Assembly (NCBI RefSeq): GCF_003946325.1
Contig: NZ_RHNT01000003.1
Coordinates: 1 to 64,000 of the forward strand
Direction of reading: 5' to 3'
Length of the DNA: 64,000 bases
DNA from: Companilactobacillus furfuricola
GTDB lineage: Bacteria > Bacillota > Bacilli > Lactobacillales > Lactobacillaceae
This document shows positions 56,091 through 64,000 of this stretch, one piece after another; the first letter of the stretch is position 1, and each line of letters begins with the position of its first letter. Position numbers and translations under genes: made by a program. Below the pieces are notes generated by a model. The model did not search any database. It was not told the origin of the DNA and saw only the letters and a program-made list of their open reading frames with translations.

Positions 56091-57509
56091 TTAAAAATCT
56101 TCTGTAAGATTCTTTTCGTAATCATAAAGTGGTGTTGGATAATCGCCATTAAAATATGAAAGATCCAAACCATTGTATGGCGCATCATATTTTAGGCCAA
56201 TAGCGTCGATCAAACCTTTTTCACTTAAAAAGGCCAATGAATCAGCACCAAATTTTTGACGCATTTCTTCAATCGATAAGTGAGCTGCGATCAATTCTTT
56301 ACGATCTTGGATATCGATACCATAAAAACTTGGATACTTGAATTGTGGTGAAGCGATCCGTAAGTGAACTTCTTTAGCGCCAGCATCTTTGAGTAACTTA
56401 ACAATAAAGGCACAAGTAGTCCCACGAACGATCGAGTCGTCTACCAAGACAACCCTTTTACCTTCGACGACACCTTTGACTGCGGCTAATTTTTGACGAA
56501 CAGCTTTTTCACGTAACTCTTGGCTAGGTTGAATGAATTCTCGCCCCATATATTGGTTCTTGATCAATCCCATTTCGTATGGCAAGCCACTGCCTTCGGC
56601 GTAACCGCTAGCTGCTGAAAGAGACGAATTAGGGACTCCGACAACGATATCAGCCTCAGCTGGTTGTTCACTAGCTAAGATCTTACCCATGCATTTACGA
56701 GCCGTATGTACGTTAACACCTAAAATATTTGAATCCGGACGTGCAAAGTAAATATATTCCATGGAACAAATTGCCATGGTAGTATCATCAGTCCAAGAAT
56801 CAACTGTCATTCCTTCGTCGTTGATGATCGTCAATTCACCTGGTTTCACATCACGAACAAAGGTAGCTTCTACGGCATCTAAGGCGCAGGTTTCGCTGGC
56901 AACAACATAACCACCATCAGGTAATTTACCAATTGACAACGGTCTAAATCCATGTGAGTCCAATGCTAAGATCAATGAATCTTCAGTAAGCATCAAGTAA
57001 GCAAAACCACCTTTGATCTGACGGAGGGATTCTTTGATGCGATCAATTTGATTAGCTTGTTGTGAGTGGCGGATCAAGTGAACTAATACTTCTGAATCTG
57101 AACTTGATTTGAAAATATCACCTTTTTGCTCCAGTTCTTTTTTCAAGGTAAATGCATTCGTTAAATTACCGTTGTGAGCGAGGGCAAATTGTTGATCAGT
57201 GAAATCAAATAATAGTGGTTGCACATTCTCGATCTTATTGCTGCCGGCAGTTGAATAACGGACATGCCCGATGGCTGAAGTACCAGTCAGCGAATTTAAC
57301 AATGATGGTTTGTAAAAAACTTGTGTCAGTAATCCTAAATTACGGTAACAATTGAGTTTGCCATTATCATTAGTGACGATCCCGGCACCTTCTTGGCCCC
57401 GGTGTTGTAAGCTGTGGAGTCCTAAATATGTTAAATAATTGGCGTTTTTTGATCCCCAAATTCCGAATACGCCACATTCTTCATTTAATCCCTTTATTTC
57501 ATTAAGCAA
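56091..57509 (-). CDS. purF: Amidophosphoribosyltransferase
   Basis: First committed step: PRPP plus glutamine to phosphoribosylamine. The N-terminal Ntn-glutaminase domain has the nucleophile in [11 protein letters not shown] after a short propeptide, which must be removed to expose Cys. GHVRYSTAG and NLTNA follow; the PRTase domain shows [21 protein letters not shown] (PRPP loop). TTG 57509 is preferred because AAAGAGG lies 7 nt upstream; the frame extends to another TTG at 57527. Either way it overlaps the purL end, suggesting coupling. Confidence 0.95.
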   Translation of the reverse strand: MLNEIKGLNEECGVFGIWGSKNANYLTYLGLHSLQHRGQEGAGIVTNDNGKLNCYRNLGLLTQVFYKPSLLNSLTGTSAIGHVRYSTAGSNKIENVQPLLFDFTDQQFALAHNGNLTNAFTLKKELEQKGDIFKSSSDSEVLVHLIRHSQQANQIDRIKESLRQIKGGFAYLMLTEDSLILALDSHGFRPLSIGKLPDGGYVVASETCALDAVEATFVRDVKPGELTIINDEGMTVDSWTDDTTMAICSMEYIYFARPDSNILGVNVHTARKCMGKILASEQPAEADIVVGVPNSSLSAASGYAEGSGLPYEMGLIKNQYMGREFIQPSQELREKAVRQKLAAVKGVVEGKRVVLVDDSIVRGTTCAFIVKLLKDAGAKEVHLRIASPQFKYPSFYGIDIQDRKELIAAHLSIEEMRQKFGADSLAFLSEKGLIDAIGLKYDAPYNGLDLSYFNGDYPTPLYDYEKNLTEDF

Positions 57510-59707
57510 GGTATAGCCTCTTTCCAATTCTTCAATGCCTCATTAAGGTCCAATTCAGCATCAGAATTACTTGTTGTTAGTCGTAATGTTTGTTCATTAG
57601 AAACTTTACCTAATAACTCAATGTCGTTTGCAAATAAGCTTTCAATTACGGATTCCTTCTCAGTTGGAACACTGATCAAAAATCTTCCCGTGGTTTCAGA
57701 AAAGACAGCTTCACTTGATAAGTCCGTTTTAACGTCAAACCCTAATTGATTTTCAAAAGCTGCTTCAGCTAAAGCAACTACTAAACCACCTTCTGACACA
57801 TCGTGACAACTAGCGATCAAACCTTGCTGAATAGCTTTTAGCATGTTGTCTTGGATAGCTTTCACTTTGGATACATCAATTGAATTCAAGCCACCGTTAA
57901 CATCGCCAGTTTGCATCAATTGAAGTTCTGATCCATTAAAATCATCCTTGGTAGTTCCTACTAAGTAAATCGTGTCTCCAGGATTTTTGAATCCTTGTGT
58001 GGTCACATTATCCAAGTCTTTAGTTAGACCAACCATGCCGATCATTGGACTTGGATAAATTGCTTCTTCATTGAATTCGTTGTAAAGGGAAACATTACCA
58101 GAAATAACTGGTAATTCTAAGTTCTCACAAACGGATGCCATCCCTTCAACGCTACGATTAAATTCCCAAAAAATCTCTGGCTTTTCAGGATTTCCATAGT
58201 TCAAGCAATCAGTGATCCCAATGGGCTCTGAACCTGAAGCAATCAAGTTAGCAGAAGCTTCGATTATTGCAATTTGGCCACCAACGTATGGATCAACATA
58301 AACTAATTTAGAGTTACCATCATTAGTCATCGCTAAAGCTTTTCTAGTGCCCCTAACGCGAACGACTGCTGCATCACTACCAGGTTTTACTACGGTATTT
58401 GCCTTGATCTGTGAGTCGTATGTCTTGTAAAAATATTCTTTTGAAGCAATATTTGGTTGCTTCAACATCTTCAACCAAGTCTTAGCTAAAGAATCGACTT
58501 TAGGTTGATACTGATCATGATAATTATCTGACAGTAAGCGTTTTGGAGTTTGTCCTTGATGAACATATTCAGGAGAGTCATCGACCAAACCAGCTACAGG
58601 AATGTCTGTTACAAGTTCGCCGTGCTGATAGATCTTATACTGTTTGTCAGAAGTAACTTTGCCAATGACCACTGCATCTAAGCCCGTATTATTGAAAAAT
58701 TTAATAATTTCATCTCGATACTCTGGTTTAGCACACAACACCATTCTTTCTTGTGATTCTGAAAGCATGATCTCATAAGGTGTCATATTTGTTTCTCGTT
58801 GTGGAACTTGATCGAGTTCTAATACTAGACCACTGGAGGCTTTCGAAGCCATTTCGGCTGTTGAAGAAACTAAGCCAGCAGCTCCCATGTCTTGAATACC
58901 CATGATCCAATCAGAATGCTCTTGAACTAATTCAATACAAGCATCCATCAAAAGCTTTTCCATGAAGGGATCGCCCACTTGAACAGCGGAACGTTGAGAC
59001 TTGTTCTCATCAGTGAACTCATCGGAAGCAAAAGTTGCCCCGTGGATCCCATCTCGACCAGTCTTGGCACCAACATAAATAATTAAATTGTTTTCACCTT
59101 TAGCTTTACCATATTTAATATCCGAATTATTGATCAAGCCGACACACATTGCATTTACGACAGGGTTATTCTTATATCTATCTTGGAAAGAGATCTCACC
59201 GCCAACAGTCGGGATACCGATACAATTTCCGTATCCACCGATACCGGCAACGATCTCACTAGCTAAATACTTGGTATGTTCATCAGTCAAATTACCAAAT
59301 TTCAAACTATTAAGCATAGCAATAGGAGTTGCCCCCATCGAGAAAATGTCACGAATGATACCACCGACACCAGTAGCTGCTCCTTGATAAGGCTCAACAG
59401 CAGATGGGTGATTATGACTTTCAGCTTTGAAAACGACTGCTTGATTGTCATCAATATCGATAATACCGGCATCCTCTCCTGGGCCAGCCAAAACTCGTTT
59501 ACCTTTATTGGGGAATTTTCTCAAAACGTGCTTTGAATTCTTATATGAACAATGTTCGCTCCACATTACTGAAAATAATCCTGCTTCGGTGTAGTTCGGC
59601 AAACGATGAAGAATATCATCGCAAATGATCTTAAATTCAGCTTCACTTAATCCCCAAGCTTTGTAAAGCTTTTGTTCGTTTATCATTGTGGCTGTTGGTT
59701 CTGTCAT
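57494..59707 (-). CDS. purL: FGAM synthase subunit PurL
   Basis: Catalytic subunit of the PurL-PurQ-PurS complex that converts FGAR to FGAM. The 737-aa protein has two AIR-synthetase-like halves: [58 protein letters not shown] in the first, and [44 protein letters not shown] in the second. It is the short Gram-positive form lacking the glutaminase domain, which is supplied by PurQ. Its start follows the purQ stop directly. Confidence 0.98.
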   Translation of the reverse strand: MTEPTATMINEQKLYKAWGLSEAEFKIICDDILHRLPNYTEAGLFSVMWSEHCSYKNSKHVLRKFPNKGKRVLAGPGEDAGIIDIDDNQAVVFKAESHNHPSAVEPYQGAATGVGGIIRDIFSMGATPIAMLNSLKFGNLTDEHTKYLASEIVAGIGGYGNCIGIPTVGGEISFQDRYKNNPVVNAMCVGLINNSDIKYGKAKGENNLIIYVGAKTGRDGIHGATFASDEFTDENKSQRSAVQVGDPFMEKLLMDACIELVQEHSDWIMGIQDMGAAGLVSSTAEMASKASSGLVLELDQVPQRETNMTPYEIMLSESQERMVLCAKPEYRDEIIKFFNNTGLDAVVIGKVTSDKQYKIYQHGELVTDIPVAGLVDDSPEYVHQGQTPKRLLSDNYHDQYQPKVDSLAKTWLKMLKQPNIASKEYFYKTYDSQIKANTVVKPGSDAAVVRVRGTRKALAMTNDGNSKLVYVDPYVGGQIAIIEASANLIASGSEPIGITDCLNYGNPEKPEIFWEFNRSVEGMASVCENLELPVISGNVSLYNEFNEEAIYPSPMIGMVGLTKDLDNVTTQGFKNPGDTIYLVGTTKDDFNGSELQLMQTGDVNGGLNSIDVSKVKAIQDNMLKAIQQGLIASCHDVSEGGLVVALAEAAFENQLGFDVKTDLSSEAVFSETTGRFLISVPTEKESVIESLFANDIELLGKVSNEQTLRLTTSNSDAELDLNEALKNWKEAIPCLMK

Positions 59708-60385
59708 TTATTGATTCACCCTATCCATATGATTTTTTAAAATTGATTGGAACATTTTCAAACCGTCGTCTGATCCAACTAAAGTTTCCAGTGCTCGTTC
59801 GGGGTGTGGCATCATCCCTAACACATTCTTTTCTTTATTAGTGATCCCAGCAATTTGATCAACACTTCCATTAATATCTGATTGATATTTAAAGGCAATT
59901 TGGTCATTTTGCTTTAATTCATTTAAAGTTTGCTCATCACAGTAATAATTTCCTTCACCATGAGCTACGGGAATATCGATCACTTGGTTTGCCGAATATT
60001 CTGAAGTAAATTGTGTTTGATTGTTTATTACTTGTAATGAGACAGTTTCACAAATGAACCGATTATGGTTGTTTTTGATGAGAGCTCCCGGCAATAATCC
60101 GATCTCTGTCAAAATTTGAAAACCATTGCAAATGCCTAAAACTGGTTTCCCTTCTGCTGCCATTTGTTTGATAGCAGGGATTATCGGTGCATGACCAGCA
60201 ATAGCGCCACTGCGCAAATAATCTCCATATGAAAATCCACCAGGGATCAAAACTGCATCAAATCCTGACAAAGAAGTTTCTTGAAAATTAACCAGCTCTA
60301 CTTCTTCATTGATCCCATCTTTAATTGCGAAGTAAAGGTCTTTATCACAATTGGAACCAGGAAATACAACTACAGCAAATTTCAT
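59708..60385 (-). CDS. purQ: FGAM synthase glutaminase subunit PurQ
   Basis: Supplies ammonia from glutamine to PurL. The 225-aa class I glutamine amidotransferase has [29 protein letters not shown], the nucleophile in [12 protein letters not shown], and the His-Glu pair in GMMPHPERA. Start and purS stop overlap as TAATG. Confidence 0.98.
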   Translation of the reverse strand: MKFAVVVFPGSNCDKDLYFAIKDGINEEVELVNFQETSLSGFDAVLIPGGFSYGDYLRSGAIAGHAPIIPAIKQMAAEGKPVLGICNGFQILTEIGLLPGALIKNNHNRFICETVSLQVINNQTQFTSEYSANQVIDIPVAHGEGNYYCDEQTLNELKQNDQIAFKYQSDINGSVDQIAGITNKEKNVLGMMPHPERALETLVGSDDGLKMFQSILKNHMDRVNQ

Positions 60386-60639
60386 TAGACTTCCTCCGAT
60401 TGTACGAATTCATAACGGTAAGTTTCCATATTAGGATTTGCCAGTAGGTCATCACAAATTTTCTCAATATCTTCTTTGACTGTTGGTGAATCGCCATCAA
60501 CAGTGATCTCGAAATACTTTCCCATACGGATATCTTGGACATCATTAAAACCCATTCCGTGAACGGCTTTTTTAACTGCCTCACCTTGAGGGTCAAGGAT
60601 CGATTTCTTGTACGTTACGTATACTTTTACTAAAGTCAT
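60385..60639 (-). CDS. purS: FGAM synthase subunit PurS
   Basis: Small structural subunit bridging PurL and PurQ. The 84-aa protein shows [28 protein letters not shown] and [11 protein letters not shown]-like sequence ([13 protein letters not shown]). It lies directly between purC and purQ with no spacing on the 5' side and 1-nt overlap on the 3' side. Confidence 0.96.
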   Translation of the reverse strand: MTLVKVYVTYKKSILDPQGEAVKKAVHGMGFNDVQDIRMGKYFEITVDGDSPTVKEDIEKICDDLLANPNMETYRYEFVQSEEV

Positions 60640-61347
60640 TTATTTAGCTCCTTCTAGTCTGTTAAGTACCTTTTGGTATGTTTCCACTAAATCAGCTTGA
60701 TTCTTTCTGAAAACATCTTTGTCCAATGAAGTATGGGTATTGTGATCCCACAAGCGGCAGTTATCAGGAGAAAACTCATCAATTAGGATGATCTCCCCAT
60801 TTACACGACCAAATTCCAGTTTAAAATCAACTAGATCAAGTGAATCTTGAGCGAATAATTTAATCAAAAGCTGATTTATCTTGCGAGTTTGGTCCTTGAT
60901 GTAATTAAGTTCATCCTCAGTAGCAATTTCAAGCGATGTGATCTGATTATCATTGATAAAAGGATCATCTAAAGCATCACTCTTGTAATAAAATTCAATA
61001 ATTGGTTCAGGTAGATTCTTTCCTTCTTCGAGAGCAAATTTCTTAGCAAAGCTTCCTGCTATTTTGTTGCGTAAAACAACTTCGACAGGAATCAATTCAG
61101 TTTTTAAAACTAATTGTTCGTGATCAGACAAGTTCTTAACTAAATGTGTCTTTATACCGTTTTTGATCAAGTAATCAAAAATATAAGATGAGATCTTGCA
61201 GTTAAGTTGTCCTTTACCAGGGATATGTTCTTTTCTTTCACCATTAAAGGCAGTGGCTTGGTCTTTGTAGACCATCAATAATTCTGAATCGTTATCGGTA
61301 CTGAAAACATCTTTAGCTTTACCTGAATAAATTAATTGCTCTGACAT
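60640..61347 (-). CDS. purC: SAICAR synthetase
   Basis: Joins CAIR and aspartate with ATP. The 235-aa protein begins LIYSGKAKDVFSTD and contains DQATAFNG, EVVLRNKIAGSFAKKFALEEG, FYYKSDALDDPFINDNQI and the LVDFKLEFGR ... LIDEFSPDNCRLWD signature. ATG 61347 follows TAGGAG at 6 nt; the in-frame extension to 61371 overlaps purK and is not used. Confidence 0.98.
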   Translation of the reverse strand: MSEQLIYSGKAKDVFSTDNDSELLMVYKDQATAFNGERKEHIPGKGQLNCKISSYIFDYLIKNGIKTHLVKNLSDHEQLVLKTELIPVEVVLRNKIAGSFAKKFALEEGKNLPEPIIEFYYKSDALDDPFINDNQITSLEIATEDELNYIKDQTRKINQLLIKLFAQDSLDLVDFKLEFGRVNGEIILIDEFSPDNCRLWDHNTHTSLDKDVFRKNQADLVETYQKVLNRLEGAK

Positions 61348-61355
61348 AATATCTC

Positions 61356-62498
61356 CTATTTTCTTTTCCAAATTGGATCATTGTGAATTTCATCTTTAGT
61401 TGCTTCAATGTCGTCGGTCAAAATGGTGATATGTCCCATCTTCCGGTTTGGCTTTGCAACATCCTTGCCGTAATCATGAAAATACCATTCCACATGATCT
61501 TGAATCTTCTTCTTTGCTCGATAAATGTGTTGACCAAGTAAATTGACCATAATTGCTGAATTAAAAAGTTTGACTTTAGGCATCGGCCAATTGCAAATCC
61601 CTAAAATATGCGTATCAAATTGTGAGACATTGCAACTTTCGATAGTTAAATGTCCCGAATTATGAGGCCTTGGAGCAATTTCATTTACAAAAACCTCATG
61701 ATCAGTTGAAATGAAGAATTCGATACACATCGTTCCAACAAGATTAAGTTCCTTAGCAATCTCACGCGCTACTTGTAAGCATTTTGCTTGTGTTTCATGT
61801 TTGATCATCGCCGGACAATTACTAATGTGCAAAATATTGTTATGGTGTTCATTCTCGATCACGGGAAAAACAGAATGCTCTCCCTTTTGGTTACCAGAGA
61901 TCACCACTGAAACTTCCTTAAAGAGGTCGATCTGCTGTTCCAAAATACAAATACCGGTATTTAATAATTCTTGGATATCGTCTTCGGAATAACTTTGATC
62001 TTCAATACGGATCTGACCTTTTCCATCATATCCACCTTCAACAGTTTTCAAGATAGCTGGCAGACCGATCTCATCGATCGAGCGACGAAATTCGTCCATC
62101 GATTTGACGATATGGTGCTTCACCACTGGAAAGCCATTTTCAGACAAAAAGTCCTTTTCCCGGATACGATTTTGAGTTACAACCAATGCTTTCGTTCCCT
62201 GAGGAACGTCAGTATATTTCTTAACGATGGCAATGGCCTCAGCATCGACATTCTCAAATTCATAGGTCAAAACATCAACACGTTGCGCCAATTTGATCAA
62301 AGCTGGTAAATCACTATATTCAGCTACGATCTGTTCGTCAGCAACTTGAGCTGCCGAACAATTTGGCGTTGGATCTAAAACTAAAACTTTAAAACCTTTC
62401 TCTTTTGCGGAAGCGGCCATCATTTGGCCTAACTGACCGCCTCCGATGATTCCGATTGATTCTCCAGGTAAGTGAAGTTTATCCAAGTTGCTTCCCAC
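61356..62498 (-). CDS. purK: N5-carboxyaminoimidazole ribonucleotide synthase
   Basis: ATP-dependent carboxylation of AIR to N5-CAIR. The 380-aa ATP-grasp protein shows [43 protein letters not shown] and [18 protein letters not shown]. It starts with GTG 62498 inside the end of purE (20-nt overlap); a TTG at 62486 is an alternative, and no strong ribosome site separates them. Confidence 0.97.
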   Translation of the reverse strand: MGSNLDKLHLPGESIGIIGGGQLGQMMAASAKEKGFKVLVLDPTPNCSAAQVADEQIVAEYSDLPALIKLAQRVDVLTYEFENVDAEAIAIVKKYTDVPQGTKALVVTQNRIREKDFLSENGFPVVKHHIVKSMDEFRRSIDEIGLPAILKTVEGGYDGKGQIRIEDQSYSEDDIQELLNTGICILEQQIDLFKEVSVVISGNQKGEHSVFPVIENEHHNNILHISNCPAMIKHETQAKCLQVAREIAKELNLVGTMCIEFFISTDHEVFVNEIAPRPHNSGHLTIESCNVSQFDTHILGICNWPMPKVKLFNSAIMVNLLGQHIYRAKKKIQDHVEWYFHDYGKDVAKPNRKMGHITILTDDIEATKDEIHNDPIWKRK

Positions 62499-62964
62499 TT
62501 TCTATCGACTTATTTCTCATCGATTCTGTGTATTTGATCAAGGACTCTTGATAACTAGGTTCATTCAAAGCACAAATCTTTGTTGCCAATAAAGCAGCAT
62601 TAGTTGCTCCTGCTTTACCGATCGCCATAGTAGCTACTGGAACGCCACCAGGCATTTGCACGATCGACAACAATGAATCCATCCCTTTTAAAGCGTGCGA
62701 GTCAACTGGTACTCCGATAACCGGTAAGATCGTTGTAGCTGCGATCATTCCTGGTAAGTGAGCTGCTCCCCCGGCACCAGCAATAATTACTTTGTATCCA
62801 TTATCTGATGCCGTCTTACCAAAATTGATCATTTCTTCAGGCATACGATGCGCTGAAATAACATTAACTGAATGACTGACACCCAGTTCTTCCAAAACAT
62901 CAATTGATGCTTGCATTGTCTTAAGGTCAGAAATCGACCCCATAATAACTGCTACGTCTTTCAT
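62479..62964 (-). CDS. purE: N5-carboxyaminoimidazole ribonucleotide mutase
   Basis: Converts N5-CAIR to CAIR. The 161-aa protein shows [14 protein letters not shown], the HRMPE motif ([10 protein letters not shown]), [13 protein letters not shown], and GVPVDS, all of the class I bacterial mutase. First gene of the pur operon, preceded by AAAGGAAG and, further up, a promoter with PurBox-like sites. Confidence 0.98.
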   Translation of the reverse strand: MKDVAVIMGSISDLKTMQASIDVLEELGVSHSVNVISAHRMPEEMINFGKTASDNGYKVIIAGAGGAAHLPGMIAATTILPVIGVPVDSHALKGMDSLLSIVQMPGGVPVATMAIGKAGATNAALLATKICALNEPSYQESLIKYTESMRNKSIESGKQLG

Positions 62965-62994
62965 AAGTCATCTTCTTCCTTTCTGCATGTTTTA

Positions 62995-63023
62995 AGTCTA
63001 TCAAGATTAATTTTCATTTTCAA
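62995..63023 (-). promoter_or_regulatory. Promoter of the pur operon
   Basis: Minus-strand -35 TTGAAA (63018-63023), 17-bp spacer and -10 TAGACT (62995-63000), giving a start near 62988. Confidence 0.65.
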
Positions 63024-63057
63024 GTAATTTACGTATGATATTGTTAATTTATTCTAG

Positions 63058-63121
63058 AATGTTCGTTTATTATAATTAATAAATCCGTATTAAAAAAATT
63101 ATATATATTTAGTTCGTATTT
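63058..63121 (-). promoter_or_regulatory. Two PurBox-like sites upstream of purE
   Basis: ATAAACGAACATT (63058-63070) matches the PurBox AWWWCCGAACWWT at 12 of 13 positions; AAATACGAACTAA (63109-63121) matches at 11 of 13. They face the same way, about 51 bp apart. The proximal one is about 75-80 bp before the predicted start, as for activating PurBoxes bound by PurR in Lactococcus. No purR lies in the window. Confidence 0.65.
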
Positions 63122-63144
63122 TAATGATAAATTTAAAATGGTAT

Positions 63145-63181
63145 AAAAAAAATCCCGGTACAGTCAATCTGTACCGGGAGA
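63145..63181 (-). terminator. Terminator of yneF
   Basis: Perfect stem TCCCGGTACAG/CTGTACCGGGA with a five-base loop and eight T on the minus strand. Confidence 0.95.
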
Positions 63182-63189
63182 TAAAAATA

Positions 63190-63411
63190 TTATTTATTTT
63201 TCTTTTGTTGTGCTTTCATTGATGCCATAACTTGATTAAGCTTCTTTTGTGAAGGCTTTTGCCCCATTTGCGACATCATTTGTTTGACCATGTCAGCACT
63301 AATTGGTGGATTATCTTGGAAGTACTTCTTCATATACCATCTGGCAATGAAAAACCCGATAACAACCCCAACTAGGATACCGATGATCGCAGCAATAATT
63401 ATTGGCCACAT
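63190..63411 (-). CDS. yneF: YneF family membrane protein (UPF0154)
   Basis: A 73-aa protein with one N-terminal membrane helix ([27 protein letters not shown]) and the family signature NPPI ... [22 protein letters not shown]. Function is unknown. An in-frame TTG at 63417 (AAGGA 4 nt upstream) is an alternative start adding two residues; ATG 63411 is chosen. It has its own terminator. Confidence 0.93.
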   Translation of the reverse strand: MWPIIIAAIIGILVGVVIGFFIARWYMKKYFQDNPPISADMVKQMMSQMGQKPSQKKLNQVMASMKAQQKKNK

Positions 63412-63471
63412 ACGCAATTCATCCTTTCCATACCCTAATAATATTACATTACTTCAAGATCAATTAAAAGA

Positions 63472-63714
63472 CTAATCGTCTCTTAAGCCTTTTTCACGTT
63501 GAATTTTACGAACTTTTTCAGGTGTAACCTCATTCCCCTTTTTGTCGAAGACCCGCATGTTTTCGATCTGAGTCTTAAAGCCAGCTCGGAAGTTCTCTAA
63601 GTACTCTTTTCTAAGGGCACGTTGTTGCTCTTCTTCTTCTTTGGTAATGGTACCTGCCTTAGCCTTATGAGCCAAGTCATTCAATTTTGCAATCAGTTTT
63701 TCTTGATCTGTCAT
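63472..63714 (-). CDS. ynzC: DUF896 family protein (YnzC-like)
   Basis: An 80-aa cytoplasmic protein: EKLIAKLNDLAHKAKAGTITKEEEEQQRALRKEYLENFR, then NMRVFDKKGNEVTPEKVRKIQREKGLRDD. Two helices form the conserved hairpin of DUF896. In Bacillus subtilis the homologue is part of the LexA-controlled yneA operon, and here it is also divergent from lexA with an SOS box between. Molecular function is unknown. Confidence 0.93.
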   Translation of the reverse strand: MTDQEKLIAKLNDLAHKAKAGTITKEEEEQQRALRKEYLENFRAGFKTQIENMRVFDKKGNEVTPEKVRKIQREKGLRDD

Positions 63715-63732
63715 ATTTCACACTCCAATAAC

Positions 63733-63772
63733 CGAACACTTGTTTGAATTATACCATTGATTTTGATACAAT
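63733..63772 (+). promoter_or_regulatory. lexA promoter with SOS (DinR) box
   Basis: CGAACACTTGTTTG (63733-63746) matches the Gram-positive LexA box CGAACRNRYGTTYG with one mismatch and overlaps a -35 TTGAAT (63744-63749), 17 bp from -10 TACAAT (63767-63772). It would allow LexA to repress itself and probably the divergent ynzC-like gene. Confidence 0.85.
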
Positions 63773-63803
63773 CTATTTAAGATATTAACAATGAGGTGTT
63801 CTA

Positions 63804-64000
63804 ATGTCAAAAAACGAAGGATCAAAACAAATACAAATCCTTGAATGCATACATGATTATTTGGACGAACACGGGTATCCACCCACAGTTCGTGAAATCT
63901 GTGAAGCAGTTGATCTTTCATCGACTTCTACCGTCCACGGCCATTTATCCCGACTAGAGAAAAAGGGCTACATCCAAAGAGACCCTACTAAACCTAGAGC
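63804..64000 (+). CDS. lexA: SOS regulatory protein LexA, N-terminal part (cut by the window edge)
   Basis: Repressor of the SOS response that self-cleaves when RecA is activated. Only the DNA-binding winged helix is in the window (65 full codons): [25 protein letters not shown], then [19 protein letters not shown] and RDPTKPRA. The cleavage site and Ser-Lys dyad lie beyond the edge. GAGGTG precedes the ATG at 63804. It is divergent from the ynzC-like gene and carries an SOS box in its promoter. Confidence 0.95.
   Translation, partial: MSKNEGSKQIQILECIHDYLDEHGYPPTVREICEAVDLSSTSTVHGHLSRLEKKGYIQRDPTKPR

Noticed and set aside
56078-56188. 37-residue extension of PurM
   Set aside because: It overlaps the purF end, looks unlike the family, and ATG 56077 has a strong ribosome site.

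Overview
The window is a low-GC Gram-positive chromosome segment. Gene order, the T-box leader, CIRCE, cre-like and PurBox-like sites, SLAP-domain surface proteins and a maltose phosphorylase operon all point to the family Lactobacillaceae. A Companilactobacillus-like species is my best guess, but that is inference from gene content. Almost every gene lies on the minus strand. The exceptions are a broken lactate oxidase gene, plsC and the start of lexA. I see no transposase, integrase, prophage or CRISPR array.

Layout. 1-7000: a maltose module (SLC45-type transporter, maltose phosphorylase, beta-phosphoglucomutase, aldose 1-epimerase) with a LacI-type regulator; a MalR-type operator and a cre-like site overlap the transporter promoter. 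7100-12120: an accessory stretch with two damaged genes (a DoxX-like gene with an in-frame TGA and a lactate oxidase gene missing one C), an unrecognised 259-aa protein, a small membrane protein and two small secreted SLAP proteins. 12200-16000: tRNA-Ser(CGA), apt, recJ and a class A sortase. 16100-22100: a short archaeal/eukaryotic-type prolyl-tRNA synthetase behind a T-box leader, a flavin disulfide reductase, a large secreted protein and a quinone oxidoreductase-like protein. 22100-29000: lepA and hrcA-grpE-dnaK-dnaJ with a CIRCE operator. 29300-36700: rimP-nusA-ylxR-ylxQ-infB-rbfA-truB-ribF. 36800-49080: rpsB-tsf-pyrH-frr-uppS-cdsA-rseP-proS-polC. 49200-50900: yazA/yabB homologues and divergent plsC. 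50900-51640: a repeat block. 51640-62960: a complete purEKCSQLFMNHD operon converting PRPP to IMP. 62960-64000: PurBoxes, yneF, a ynzC-like gene and the start of lexA with an SOS box.

The most interesting unexplained signal is a family of large hairpin elements, roughly 115-160 nt, that begin 8-12 nt after a stop codon in the same orientation as the gene (after lactate oxidase, dnaJ and plsC). Stem sequences differ between copies while base pairing is kept. The plsC copy runs into a 167-bp tandem repeat, and a diverged copy of that repeat unit lies between tsf and pyrH. Other points of interest are two different prolyl-tRNA synthetases in one genome, the two broken genes tied to oxygen or redox metabolism, and several enzymes with altered catalytic motifs.
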